Origin: an uncultured Hymenobacter sp.
GTDB taxonomy: Bacteria > Bacteroidota > Bacteroidia > Cytophagales > Hymenobacteraceae
DNA length: 64,000 nucleotides
Reading direction: 5' to 3'
Assembly (NCBI GenBank): GCA_913776615.1
Contig: CAJYPK010000034.1
Span: 124,001-188,000 of the forward strand
Under the pieces are notes generated by a model. It was given only the letters and a program-made list of their open reading frames with translations, searched no databases and was not told the DNA's origin. A program made the position numbers and the translations under genes. This document shows positions 17,932-25,566 of this stretch, piece after piece. Every line of letters begins with the position of its first letter. Within the stretch, counting starts at the first letter, position 1.

Positions 17932-19767
17932 TTAGTGATGCGATGGCGCGTGGCCGTACATCACCCAGTCTTCCCAGCGCTTGCGGCCAGGGGCCACTTT
18001 GCCGCGCAGGTAGCGCTCCATCATGAGGCCGGCGGCGGGGGCGGCGAAGGTGCCGCCGAAGCCCGCGTTTTCGATGAAGACGGCGATGGCAATTTTGGGA
18101 TCCTGGGCGGGGGCGAAGGCGGCGAAGGTGGAGTGGTCGCCGCCGTGCGAGTTTTGCACGGTACCGGTTTTGCCCGCCACCGAAATGCCGTACTGCGCCA
18201 GGCTGGCAAACGAGCCCGTACCGCCGCGCCCATCCACCACCTCCTGCATACCGGGGACGACGTACTTAAACAGCGTCGTATCGACGGCCGTGTAGTGGCG
18301 CTGCCGGAACTCGGGCAGCGGCTGGCCGCTGGCCCCGATACCGCGCACAAAATGCGGCGCGTAGTAATAGCCGCGGTTGGCGATGGTAGCCATCACGTTG
18401 GCCATTTGCAGGCCGGTGATACCGATTTCACCCTGCCCGATGCTGAGCGAGTACACCGTTTTGAAGTTCCAGCGGTGGTAGCCCAGGCGCTTGTCGTAGT
18501 ACTCGGCCGAGGGGATGAGGCCGCGCTTTTCGTGGCCCATGTCCACGCCCAGCTTTTCGCCCAGGCCGAAGGTTTTCACCATCTTCTGCCACTCGGCCAG
18601 GCCCAGGCGGGCATCCTCAAAGCGGTTGGGGGTGCGGCCGCGCATTACGGCGGCCCGCATCACCTGGTAGAAGTACGGGTTGCAACTCTGCTTGATGGCG
18701 ATGTTGACGTTGCTGGGGTACTCGTGGCGGTGGGTGCAGTGCACCAGGTGCTGGTCGCAGGGAAAGCCAGTGCTGGGCGAGACGACACCCATCTGCAGGG
18801 CTACTAATTCATTAACGAGCTTGAAAACCGAGCCGGGCGGGAAAGTAGCCATCAGCGGGCGGTCGAAGAGCGGGCGGTTGGGGTTGCGCAGCAGGTCCAT
18901 GTAGCGGTTGCCCATGCCCTTGCCGGTCAGCACCTGGGGCTCGTAGTGCGGGGCCGACACGAAGCACAGGATTTCGCCGGTTTTGGGGTCGAGGGCCACG
19001 ATCCAGCCCCGGCGGCCGGCCAGCAGCTTTTCGCCGTAGGCTTGCAGGCCCGAATCGATGCTGAGGTGCAGGTCTTGCCCCGCCTGCGAGAGCGTGTCGA
19101 ACTGCCCGCCCCGGAACGGTCCTTTATCGATGCCGCGCACGTTGACCAGCCGGTACTGCACGCCCCGGTGGCCCATGAGCGTCGACTCATAAAACGACTC
19201 AAGGCCCGAGATACCCACGTTTTCGCCCGGCGCGTAGTGCGCGTACTTGGGGCTTTCGAGCAGCTTAGGCGTGATGGAGCCCACGTAACCCAGGGCGTGG
19301 GCCAGGTTGGGGGTGCGGTAAGCCCGGGCCATGCGCGCCTGCACCCGGAAGCCGGGAAAATTAATCAGGTTGTCGTTCATGGACGCCAGCTCGGGCGTGC
19401 TCAGGTTTTGGATGAGCGGCGAGGGGCGCACCCGCGAGTAGGCCTTGGCCGCCCGCAAGCCCAGGCGTAGGTCTTCGATGGGCATCTGCATCACCTGGCA
19501 AAACCGGGCCGAGTCGAGGCGCTTCACCTCGCGGGGCACCACCATCAGGTCGTACACGGGGGTGTTGGAAACCAGCAGCGAGTCGTGGCGGTCGTAGATG
19601 AGGCCCCGGTACGGCACCTGCACCTGCCGCTGGAGGGTATTGCGGTCGGCGGCCGTTTTATACGAGTCGTCGAGGACTTGCAAGTAAAATAGCCGGCTGG
19701 CAAACAGCAGCCCCACGAGGGTAAAAATTGCCAGCACCACGTAGCGCCGGCCTTCCAGGTATTGCAT
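17932..19767 (-). CDS. mrdA: Penicillin-binding protein 2 (elongation transpeptidase)
   Basis: A 611-residue class B penicillin-binding protein with a short cytoplasmic tail, one N-terminal membrane helix (VVLAIFTLVGLLFASRLFYL), a pedestal domain and a transpeptidase domain. Active-site motifs are the acylated serine in PPGSVFKL (about 312), SCN (about 361) and KTGT (about 532). It cross-links peptidoglycan in the elongasome with RodA. The -7 promoter box ends only four bases before the ATG, suggesting a leaderless message. No mreBCD genes lie upstream; a Roadblock-like gene and its terminator are there instead. Confidence 0.92.
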   Translation of the reverse strand: MQYLEGRRYVVLAIFTLVGLLFASRLFYLQVLDDSYKTAADRNTLQRQVQVPYRGLIYDRHDSLLVSNTPVYDLMVVPREVKRLDSARFCQVMQMPIEDLRLGLRAAKAYSRVRPSPLIQNLSTPELASMNDNLINFPGFRVQARMARAYRTPNLAHALGYVGSITPKLLESPKYAHYAPGENVGISGLESFYESTLMGHRGVQYRLVNVRGIDKGPFRGGQFDTLSQAGQDLHLSIDSGLQAYGEKLLAGRRGWIVALDPKTGEILCFVSAPHYEPQVLTGKGMGNRYMDLLRNPNRPLFDRPLMATFPPGSVFKLVNELVALQMGVVSPSTGFPCDQHLVHCTHRHEYPSNVNIAIKQSCNPYFYQVMRAAVMRGRTPNRFEDARLGLAEWQKMVKTFGLGEKLGVDMGHEKRGLIPSAEYYDKRLGYHRWNFKTVYSLSIGQGEIGITGLQMANVMATIANRGYYYAPHFVRGIGASGQPLPEFRQRHYTAVDTTLFKYVVPGMQEVVDGRGGTGSFASLAQYGISVAGKTGTVQNSHGGDHSTFAAFAPAQDPKIAIAVFIENAGFGGTFAAPAAGLMMERYLRGKVAPGRKRWEDWVMYGHAPSHH

Positions 19768-19771
19768 ACTT

Positions 19772-19779
19772 CAAAGTTA
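19772..19779 (-). promoter_or_regulatory. -7 promoter box (TAACTTTG) for mrdA
   Basis: Exact match to TAnnTTTG on the minus strand, four bases before the mrdA ATG. If used, transcription would start at or near the initiation codon. Confidence 0.55.
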
Positions 19780-19853
19780 CGACTGCCTTAACCGGGTATG
19801 TCTCGAAAACATTCGCCATCCTGCGCAGATCACCGCGCCCGCCCCTCCCACGC

Positions 19854-19884
19854 AAAAAAGCCCGCTGGCCGGGGGCCAGCGGGC
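19854..19884 (-). terminator. Intrinsic terminator of the Roadblock-like gene
   Basis: A perfect 11-bp stem (GCCCGCTGGCC / GGCCAGCGGGC) with a GGG loop; six T follow on the minus strand. It lies 29 bases after the stop codon of the gene at 19913. Confidence 0.88.
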
Positions 19885-19912
19885 TTGCGCGGTAGCTTAG
19901 CTACCAAGGCAA

Positions 19913-20275
19913 TTAGTTCAGCGAAGCCGAGTGCGCCTTCATGATTTGGCGGGCCTGGGCCAGGTTGGTATCCTTGGAGTTAACGGCCAGGTAGATGAAC
20001 TTATCCCCGCTGGGCGACAGCTTGAGCAGGTGCAGCTGGTCGGTGAGGGTCAGCAGAATGTCCTGCAGCGTTTGATTCAGCTTCAGAGCCTTGAGGGCCT
20101 TGAGCTTCGATTTCACCACCTCCGTGTTGTAAGCGGCGGCCGTTTCGATGTCGAAGTCGGCGATATTGGTGTGCGAGGCCAGCGGCATGCCGGTTTCGGT
20201 TTCTACCACGGCCACGGCTACCAGCGTCGGTAGCTCGTCCATGATGCCCTGTACAGTTTGCTTCGGGGTTGACAT
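19913..20275 (-). CDS. Roadblock/LC7-like protein
   Basis: A 120-residue cytoplasmic protein. The order helix (VQGIMDEL), strand (LVAVAVVETETGMPLASHT), long helix (IETAAAYNTEVVKSKLKAL), strand (LLTLTDQLHLLKLS), strand (KFIYLAVNS), helix fits the Roadblock/LC7 fold, whose members regulate small Ras-like GTPases such as MglA. The start at 20275 is used because it gives a compact domain; the frame continues upstream into the neighbouring gene. It is co-oriented with a second Roadblock-like gene 34 bases upstream; no GTPase gene is in the window. Confidence 0.65.
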   Translation of the reverse strand: MSTPKQTVQGIMDELPTLVAVAVVETETGMPLASHTNIADFDIETAAAYNTEVVKSKLKALKALKLNQTLQDILLTLTDQLHLLKLSPSGDKFIYLAVNSKDTNLAQARQIMKAHSASLN

Positions 20276-20309
20276 GAATATTAAAAAAGAAGAGAGGGGG
20301 GAATATTCT

Positions 20310-20729
20310 TCAGGCGGTAGCTTGGCGCACCACTTCTTTAAGAATGCCCAAGTTAGCATCGGCGAGGCGCACGGCCACGTAGCAGTGCCACTGGCCGCCG
20401 GCCACGGGGCGTAGGTAGTGCAGTTGTTCTTCGAGCAGCACCGACATATCGAGCAGCGGGCCACCCAGCCAGGAGTTGGCCGCCAGCGTATCGTCGAGAT
20501 TGTTCAGCATCTTGGCGGTGCGCAAGTTGAGCTGATTGGGGTTGTAGGCGCCGTTGGTGGTGTAGGAAGCCAGCAGGCTGCCCGTCTGACTATCGGCGAT
20601 GTACGCCAGCAGCACTTCGGGTTGCTCGCGCAGCAGGGCCAGCAGCATTTTTTCGGCATGGCGACCGGCCTCGCTCGACGCGGCTACTACTTTTTTTACT
20701 TGTAAGCGGTTGAAAAAAGGGAGATTCAT
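20310..20729 (-). CDS. Roadblock/LC7-like protein, second copy
   Basis: A 139-residue protein with the same predicted fold as its downstream neighbour: helix (AEKMLLALLREQ), strand (VLLAYIADSQTGSLLASYT), helix (NLRTAKMLNNLDDTL), strand (MSVLLEEQLHYLRPV), strand (WHCYVAVRLA) and helix. Sequence identity to the neighbour is low, so they look like an old heteromeric pair. The two genes are 34 bases apart on one transcript. A role as a GTPase-regulating dimer is inferred from the family only. Confidence 0.6.
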   Translation of the reverse strand: MNLPFFNRLQVKKVVAASSEAGRHAEKMLLALLREQPEVLLAYIADSQTGSLLASYTTNGAYNPNQLNLRTAKMLNNLDDTLAANSWLGGPLLDMSVLLEEQLHYLRPVAGGQWHCYVAVRLADANLGILKEVVRQATA

Positions 20730-20822
20730 GCGTAATAGAACGGTGGCGCCCCGCGGCTACTTACGGGTGCCCGCCGGCCAGGAGCGGAGTGGCTGCTTCC
20801 ATGCTGCCGGCAGGCTACCGCC

Positions 20823-20886
20823 AAAAGCCAAGAACCCGGCCAGCGGCTCTCTACGGCCACATCAGGCCAGCCGGGTTCTTGGCTTT
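20823..20886 (-). terminator. Long-arm terminator after the membrane-anchored regulatory-domain gene
   Basis: AAAAGCCAAGAACCCGGC (from 20823) is complementary to the segment ending at 20886, with a 29-base loop region. It follows the minus-strand gene ending at 20915 and can work in both directions. Confidence 0.8.
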
Positions 20887-20914
20887 CTTCGAATAACTTG
20901 CGCGGACTGGCAGC

Positions 20915-21595
20915 TTAGAACTGCCACCAATGACGCTTCTTTGGCAGGTCGGTGCGGGGCAATAAGGTTACGTTCTGCTCGCCACGGCCATTTACCTGCA
21001 CTACTTCTTCGGTATACCCACCGTAGCCGTACTGGAGCTGGGCGGCCTTGTGAGCCGGTACAACCATCGTGTATTGGCCCTTGGCATCGGTGCTCACGCC
21101 CCGGCCGCTAACCTTGTCGATGATGGTGGCCCCGATGAGCGGGCGGCCATTCTCATCCAGAATGCGGCCACGCACGGTGCTCAGACTAGCGCTTTCGAGG
21201 GCGCCCATATCTTCGGCCGCCGGTGCGCTGGCCTCTACCGCAGCCGCTTCGCCCGCAGTGGGGCGCACGGCCGAGTTGTTGGCGGCAAATACCGCACCGC
21301 TTACCAGCACACCCACGAGCAGGAGCGAGCCGGCCCGCTGCCGGAAACGAGCGGGCTCGGTGCGAATCAGGTGCAGCTGCTGTTGCAGCCAGCCTACCGG
21401 GCGCACGTCGTGCCCCTGCGTTTGTAGGCTATGGAAACGTTCGAAAGCTTCCCCGCCTTTTGCGGGATTGGCTTTCAAGTAAGCATCTACGAGCGCGGTG
21501 TTGGTCACCGACAGGTCGCCCCGCAGATACGCATCGCGGTAGCCGGGCAGAAGTTCGCCGGTAGCCGGATGAAAAGGGTTAGTAGTTATCGCCAT
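20915..21595 (-). CDS. Membrane-anchored protein with extracytoplasmic carboxypeptidase-regulatory-like domain
   Basis: A 226-residue protein. Residues 1-85 are a soluble helical region (LVDAYLKANPAKGGEAFERF), followed by one membrane helix (GSLLLVGVLVSGAVFAAN, about 90-107) and, after an Ala/Glu linker, a CarboxypepD_reg-like beta-sandwich (VRGRILDENGRPLIGATI to VTLLPR). The cytoplasmic-domain/helix/outer-domain design resembles anti-sigma-type sensors of the FecR kind, but no sigma factor gene is near. A possible -7 box is at 21708-21715. Function unknown. Confidence 0.6.
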   Translation of the reverse strand: MAITTNPFHPATGELLPGYRDAYLRGDLSVTNTALVDAYLKANPAKGGEAFERFHSLQTQGHDVRPVGWLQQQLHLIRTEPARFRQRAGSLLLVGVLVSGAVFAANNSAVRPTAGEAAAVEASAPAAEDMGALESASLSTVRGRILDENGRPLIGATIIDKVSGRGVSTDAKGQYTMVVPAHKAAQLQYGYGGYTEEVVQVNGRGEQNVTLLPRTDLPKKRHWWQF

Positions 21596-22010
21596 TATTG
21601 AAGGGAAGTGTAGAGAGCAGCGGGTAGGAACAGCGGGGAGATTAAGGCGGAATGAAATACGGCGACTAACTAGGCAGTACTCAGGATACTTCTCGATTTT
21701 CTGTTAGCAAAACTACAGTATCGCCCGGAAGTCCTGGCTATGCTCTTAGACGAATAAGCCAAAAATCTTGCTGAATGCACCTCATTACCGGTGTTAACAA
21801 AATAATGTTTTTCCCCCTCTCCGACATCAAGATGACAAGCTCAACCGCTTGTGGCAATAAAACTCACCTGCTTAGCAAAATCCCGCTTTAATAGTATTTT
21901 TTCTTTCATTCAAAATAGTTCCTACTCATTCTTTTAGCCTGGGCAGTTACATATTTTTTCTCCACTGCGCCAACACCCAGGCCAGTACCTTTGCGGTTTC
22001 ATTTTCTGCC
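21596..22010. other. AT-rich divergent intergenic region
   Basis: This 415-base stretch between divergent genes is much richer in A and T than its surroundings. It holds a minus-strand -7 match (TAGTTTTG, 21708-21715) and a plus-strand -7 match (TACCTTTG, 21986-21993). I see no ORF with coding character and no obvious stable RNA. Confidence 0.5.
21986..21993 (+). promoter_or_regulatory. -7 promoter box (TACCTTTG) for the GT2 gene
   Basis: Exact TAnnTTTG match, 17 bases upstream of the ATG of the GT2 glycosyltransferase. Confidence 0.6.
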
Positions 22011-23000
22011 ATGCCGCCACTCGCCACCCCCACTGCTAACACTGCTTTTTCTGGTCTTATCTCGGTAGTCGCCCCGCTTTACAACGAGGCCGACACCGTG
22101 GCCCAGCTCGTGAGCCGCGTGGCCGCCGTGATGCAGCAGCACGGCTACGACTACGAGCTTATTCTGGTCAACGACGGCAGCACCGACCGCAGCTGGCAGA
22201 TGATGCAGGAGCTGGCCGCCCACGACCGCCACCTGGTGGCCATCGACTTGGCCGGCAACTACGGCCAGACGCTGAGCCTGCGCGCTGGCTTTGCCCAGGC
22301 GCGCGGCGAGGTCATTATTGCTATGGACGGCGACCTGCAGCACGATCCGGCTTACATCCCGCAGTTTATCAGCCTCATCAACGAGGGCTACGACATGGTG
22401 GGCGGGGCCAAGGCCAAGCGCCCCGAAGGTCCCATTGCCACGGCGCTGGCCACCACGGCGCACGGCATTATCCGGCGCTTGTCGGGGGTGCAGCTGCGTT
22501 ATTTCGGGGCTACGTACAAGGCCTACCGCAGCTACCTCGTAAAGAACGTGGAGATGCTCGGCGACGCTCACCGCTTCCTGGGCGCGCTGGTGGCCCGCAA
22601 GAATCTACGCTACTGCGAGTTTCCAATTGAGATTCACGAGCGGCAGTTTGGTCAGAGTAACTACAAGATCAGCAAGCTCTTCTACGTCATTCTCGACCTG
22701 TTTATTCTGCGGTTTTTCATTGTGCACTCGCGCAAGCCGTTCCGGCTGTTTGGCTTGTCGGGGCTGCTGAGCTTACTGCTGGGCGGCGGGCTGGCGGGGC
22801 AGTTTCTGATTCGTTCCGTCTTCTTTGGGCTCAATATTTTTGGTACCTACCCGCTGGAATTCATCTTCAGCCTATTCCTGATTATGGCCGGCATTTTCCT
22901 GCTGTGCTTCGGGGTATTGGCGGAGATTGGCATGTACAACTACTACTCGCGGCGCACGCGTACGCCCTACGTGGTGCGGAAGGTGGCTTCGCTAGAGTAA
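22011..23000 (+). CDS. Family 2 glycosyltransferase, polyprenyl-phosphate type (ArnC/GtrB-like)
   Basis: A 329-residue protein with an N-terminal GT-A domain (about 15-230): nucleotide-binding LILVNDGSTDRSW, the DxD-like MDGDLQHDP, and FGQSNYKISKLF near the end of the domain. Two membrane helices follow (about 242-262 and 275-300). Such enzymes transfer a sugar from a nucleotide donor to undecaprenyl or dolichyl phosphate on the cytoplasmic face, giving a lipid carrier for GT39-type transferases; a GT39 gene is 2.5 kb away. The simple repeat of locus B begins at the last codons of this gene. Confidence 0.88.
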   Translation: MPPLATPTANTAFSGLISVVAPLYNEADTVAQLVSRVAAVMQQHGYDYELILVNDGSTDRSWQMMQELAAHDRHLVAIDLAGNYGQTLSLRAGFAQARGEVIIAMDGDLQHDPAYIPQFISLINEGYDMVGGAKAKRPEGPIATALATTAHGIIRRLSGVQLRYFGATYKAYRSYLVKNVEMLGDAHRFLGALVARKNLRYCEFPIEIHERQFGQSNYKISKLFYVILDLFILRFFIVHSRKPFRLFGLSGLLSLLLGGGLAGQFLIRSVFFGLNIFGTYPLEFIFSLFLIMAGIFLLCFGVLAEIGMYNYYSRRTRTPYVVRKVASLE

Positions 23001-23473
23001 TTCGAGTAAATAGGAGTAGTTTGAGTAATCGAATCACAGGCCATGACGACTAGTGATAAAGCCGCTCGTAATGAAGCGTTTCGGCAGCGAACTCAGGTAG
23101 CGGCGTTGCGTGTAATTCGGCTTTATCAACAGTTGCCGCGATGCGGGGAGGCGGAAGTGTTGGGCAAGCAGCTTTTGCGATCGGCGACCTCAGTAGCGGC
23201 TAACTACCGGGCCTCTTGCCGGGCTCGATCGGGGGCCGAATATTTCGCCAAGCTTTCTATTTGCGTGGAGGAAGCCGATGAGACGCAGTTCTGGCTGGAT
23301 CTTCTGGGACAAGCTGACATTATAGCCCCCATTCGCTTACAACCGCTCATGCAAGAATACGCAGCCATCACGGCTATACTCACTACTGCCCGTAAATTGG
23401 CCAGTAAGTAACTATAAAAGAGGCAAATACTCCACCCATTACTCAAATTACTCCCATTACTCAAACTACTCCC
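22994..23473. mobile_element. Inverted-repeat-bounded cassette carrying a four-helix-bundle gene (locus B)
   Basis: Degenerate GAGTAAT-type units at 22994-23030 and their complement at 23432-23473 flank one gene. The core arms are identical over 17 bases (23013-23029 and 23456-23472). The cassette fills the interval from the stop codon of the GT2 gene to the second codon of a deacetylase. There is no transposase. That this is a transposed unit is inferred from the architecture and from four other inverted spacers of the same design in this window. Confidence 0.55.
23043..23411 (+). CDS. Four-helix-bundle protein (S23/IVP family)
   Basis: A 122-residue, all-helical protein. The hallmark segments are LRVIRLYQQLP, LGKQLLRSATSVAANYRASCRARS, YFAKLSICVEEADETQFWLDLL and a last helix EYAAITAILTTARKL. 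This matches the family first seen encoded in 23S rRNA intervening sequences, related in fold to the Avd accessory protein of diversity-generating retroelements. Members are positively charged and thought to bind nucleic acid. Here the gene is alone between inverted repeats, inserted between a glycosyltransferase and a deacetylase to which it is unrelated. Confidence 0.88.
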   Translation: MTTSDKAARNEAFRQRTQVAALRVIRLYQQLPRCGEAEVLGKQLLRSATSVAANYRASCRARSGAEYFAKLSICVEEADETQFWLDLLGQADIIAPIRLQPLMQEYAAITAILTTARKLASK

Positions 23474-24271
23474 AAGCGTCTCATCATCAACTGTGACGAC
23501 TACGGCTGGGATGCGCCCGCCACCCAGGCCATTCTGGAGCTGGGCGCGGCTGGGCAGGTTAGCAGCACGACCGTCATGGCCAACTTCGCCAGCGACGCTG
23601 AACTGCGCGAGCTGGCCCGCCTGGCCTCGCCTACCTTTTCGGTAGGCCTGCACCTCACCCTGAATGCCGGCCCGCCGCTGAGCGCCGCCTCGGCCGTACC
23701 CTCGTTAATCGACACCAATGGGCAATTCTACTCCTCCAGCCAGCTGTGGCAGCGCTACTTGCGCGGTCAGGTGCGCCCGGCGGAGATGCAGGTAGAAATC
23801 GGTGCCCAGCTGCGCCGGCTGGCCGACGCGGGACTAGCCCTCACCCACGCCGATAGCCACCAGCACCTGCACCAATATCCGCTGTTGGGGCCGGCTTTGC
23901 TGCGCATCTTGCGCGCGCTCGGCGTGCGCCGGGTGCGGCGCCTGACCGCAGCGGGGCGGCTCGACGGGCGTGGCCTCGTGCTCCGGGCCTTTGCCGCCAG
24001 CAGCCGGGCGGCCCTGCGCGATTTTGCCACGCCGGGGGCATTGGTGAGCACGTTTTCGACCGAAGCGGCCAGCGCGGCGGGCTTTCGACGGGGCGTGGCC
24101 GCCGCGTTTCGGCGCACCGACACCGCCGAGTTTATGAGCCACCCGGGGCTGAGCGAGCGGCCAGGCTCGCCGCTGATGCGGGTGCCGGAGTACACCTTCT
24201 GGCGCAGCGGCGAGGCCCGGGAGCTGCTGCGGGAACTGGGCGGCGAGCTGGTGAGCTACGCGGTGGTGTAA
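23474..24271 (+). CDS. ChbG/HpnK (YdjC) family deacetylase, start codon missing
   Basis: About 265 residues of a YdjC-fold carbohydrate deacetylase. The metal-binding Asp pair is in INCDDYG at the very N-terminus, and histidines follow in VGLHLTL and HADSHQHLH. The family removes acetyl groups from amino sugars on oligosaccharides or hopanoid-like lipids. The homologous region starts at the Lys codon 23474, one base after the repeat of locus B. Upstream in frame there is no ATG, GTG or TTG before a stop at 23405-23407; the next ATG (23576) would lose the catalytic Asp residues. The gene may be broken, or use a rare start within the translated repeat (TQITPITQTTP). Confidence 0.75.
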   Translation, partial: KRLIINCDDYGWDAPATQAILELGAAGQVSSTTVMANFASDAELRELARLASPTFSVGLHLTLNAGPPLSAASAVPSLIDTNGQFYSSSQLWQRYLRGQVRPAEMQVEIGAQLRRLADAGLALTHADSHQHLHQYPLLGPALLRILRALGVRRVRRLTAAGRLDGRGLVLRAFAASSRAALRDFATPGALVSTFSTEAASAAGFRRGVAAAFRRTDTAEFMSHPGLSERPGSPLMRVPEYTFWRSGEARELLRELGGELVSYAVV

Positions 24272-24312
24272 CCTACCGGCGAGCGTTGACTATCAGAGCA
24301 GGGGCCGGATAC

Positions 24313-24603
24313 TTAATGCAACGCTACGCGCAGACAGATAAGTAGCAACAGGGCACCAATACCCAGGTTGAACAGCAGCAGCCACCGAGGCGCGGCATTC
24401 ACCCGATAGGTACCAGCCGGCGCCATCAGAAGCGCTGCTAAGAACAAGGGCGGCCCTAAAAACAAAATTCCGTACAGATAGAGTATCAGAAAATCGCACC
24501 CCTGCCGCCAGATATTGCAGATAAGAATTGCGATTAATCCCAGTACATTAAGCCCGGTATTGAGGCATAGTGCCACCCAGCTTATCTTGTTAGCTTGGCT
24601 CAT
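24313..24603 (-). CDS. Small membrane protein of unknown function
   Basis: A 96-residue protein with three hydrophobic helices (VALCLNTGLNVLGLIAILI, LYLYGILFLGPPLFLAALLM, WLLLFNLGIGALLLLICL). I do not recognise a family. It converges on the deacetylase gene 41 bases away, and is on the same strand as the flippase-like gene but separated from it by a terminator. Confidence 0.5.
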   Translation of the reverse strand: MSQANKISWVALCLNTGLNVLGLIAILICNIWRQGCDFLILYLYGILFLGPPLFLAALLMAPAGTYRVNAAPRWLLLFNLGIGALLLLICLRVALH

Positions 24604-24621
24604 AGCTTCGGCGGCAATCAG

Positions 24622-24651
24622 GAAAAAAGGCTTCGGGCGGCCGCCCGAAGC
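24622..24651 (-). terminator. Intrinsic terminator after the flippase-like gene
   Basis: A 22-base perfect palindrome (24630-24651, GCTTCGGGCGG and its complement) is followed on the minus strand by six T. It lies 21 bases past the stop at 24673. Confidence 0.85.
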
Positions 24652-24672
24652 TACCTGCTAAGTATTATTTTT

Positions 24673-25566
24673 TTAAGAGGATGGGATACTGCGCCGCTCT
24701 ACCTGCACCAGCGCGCCCACCAGCGACACCAGCGCCGTGATGACGTAGAACAACACGCTCACGCTCACCGCCACCGGCACGTTGAGCACGAAGAGCTTGG
24801 CCCCGTACAGAAAGGTTAGCTCCCGGGCACCCAGCCCGCCCACGGTGAGCGGCAGCACCGCCGCGATACTCGACGCCAGAAATACCAGCAGATAGGGCAG
24901 CACCGGCCCATCGGCCGCGCCCAGGGCCGCCAGCAGCGCCCAGGCGCACAACACCTGCGCCCCCTGCACGCCCAGCGCCTCCCACGAAGTGCGCCCAAAG
25001 GCCCGCCGAAACTCGCCAAACCACCAGCGGCCCAGCCCGTAGCTCAGGCCCAGGCCCAGCGGCACCAGGGCCAGCGCCCCGGCCCGGTACCAGCCGGGAT
25101 AGTCGGTCGCCGCAAACAGCAGCAGGAGCAACACCAGCAGGGCCACCATCCCGCTCAGCCGGTCGAGCAGCAACGCCCGAAAAATAACGGCCCGCCGTCC
25201 CGGAAATTCCTTGCCCAGCAAGTACACCTTGTAGCCGTCGCCGCCGATCCCGCCGGGCAGAAACAAGTTGTAAAACATGCCCAGCCAGTACAGTCGCAGG
25301 TTGTAGCGTTCGGTGAGCTGGATGTCAACGGCCCGAAAAAACGTATTGAGCCGCACCGAAGCAATGAGTTTGGAAAGCGTGAACAACGCCGTGGCCAGCA
25401 GTAGCCAGCCGGGCCGGGCCTGCCGCAGCGTGCGGCCCAGGGCCGGCAGGTCGAGGTGCCGGGCCACCAGCCACAGCGCCCCGGCCATGAAGACCAGCTT
25501 GGCCAGCAGGCCCAGGTACCGTCGCCCGGCGGGGGTAGGCTCGGGCAAGGTTTCGGCGTCGCTCAT
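24673..25566 (-). CDS. Flippase-like membrane protein (LPG synthase transmembrane family)
   Basis: A 297-residue polytopic protein with about eight helices, of the lysylphosphatidylglycerol synthase transmembrane/UPF0104 family. Typical segments are LFTLSKLIASVRLNTFFRAVDI, FYNLFLPGGIGGDGYKVYLLG and LPLTVGGLGARELTFLYG. Members without the synthase domain are proposed to move lipids or lipid-linked sugars across the membrane. Its ATG overlaps the stop of the upstream GT39 gene by four bases, so the two are coupled and probably handle the same lipid substrate. Confidence 0.82.
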   Translation of the reverse strand: MSDAETLPEPTPAGRRYLGLLAKLVFMAGALWLVARHLDLPALGRTLRQARPGWLLLATALFTLSKLIASVRLNTFFRAVDIQLTERYNLRLYWLGMFYNLFLPGGIGGDGYKVYLLGKEFPGRRAVIFRALLLDRLSGMVALLVLLLLLFAATDYPGWYRAGALALVPLGLGLSYGLGRWWFGEFRRAFGRTSWEALGVQGAQVLCAWALLAALGAADGPVLPYLLVFLASSIAAVLPLTVGGLGARELTFLYGAKLFVLNVPVAVSVSVLFYVITALVSLVGALVQVERRSIPSS

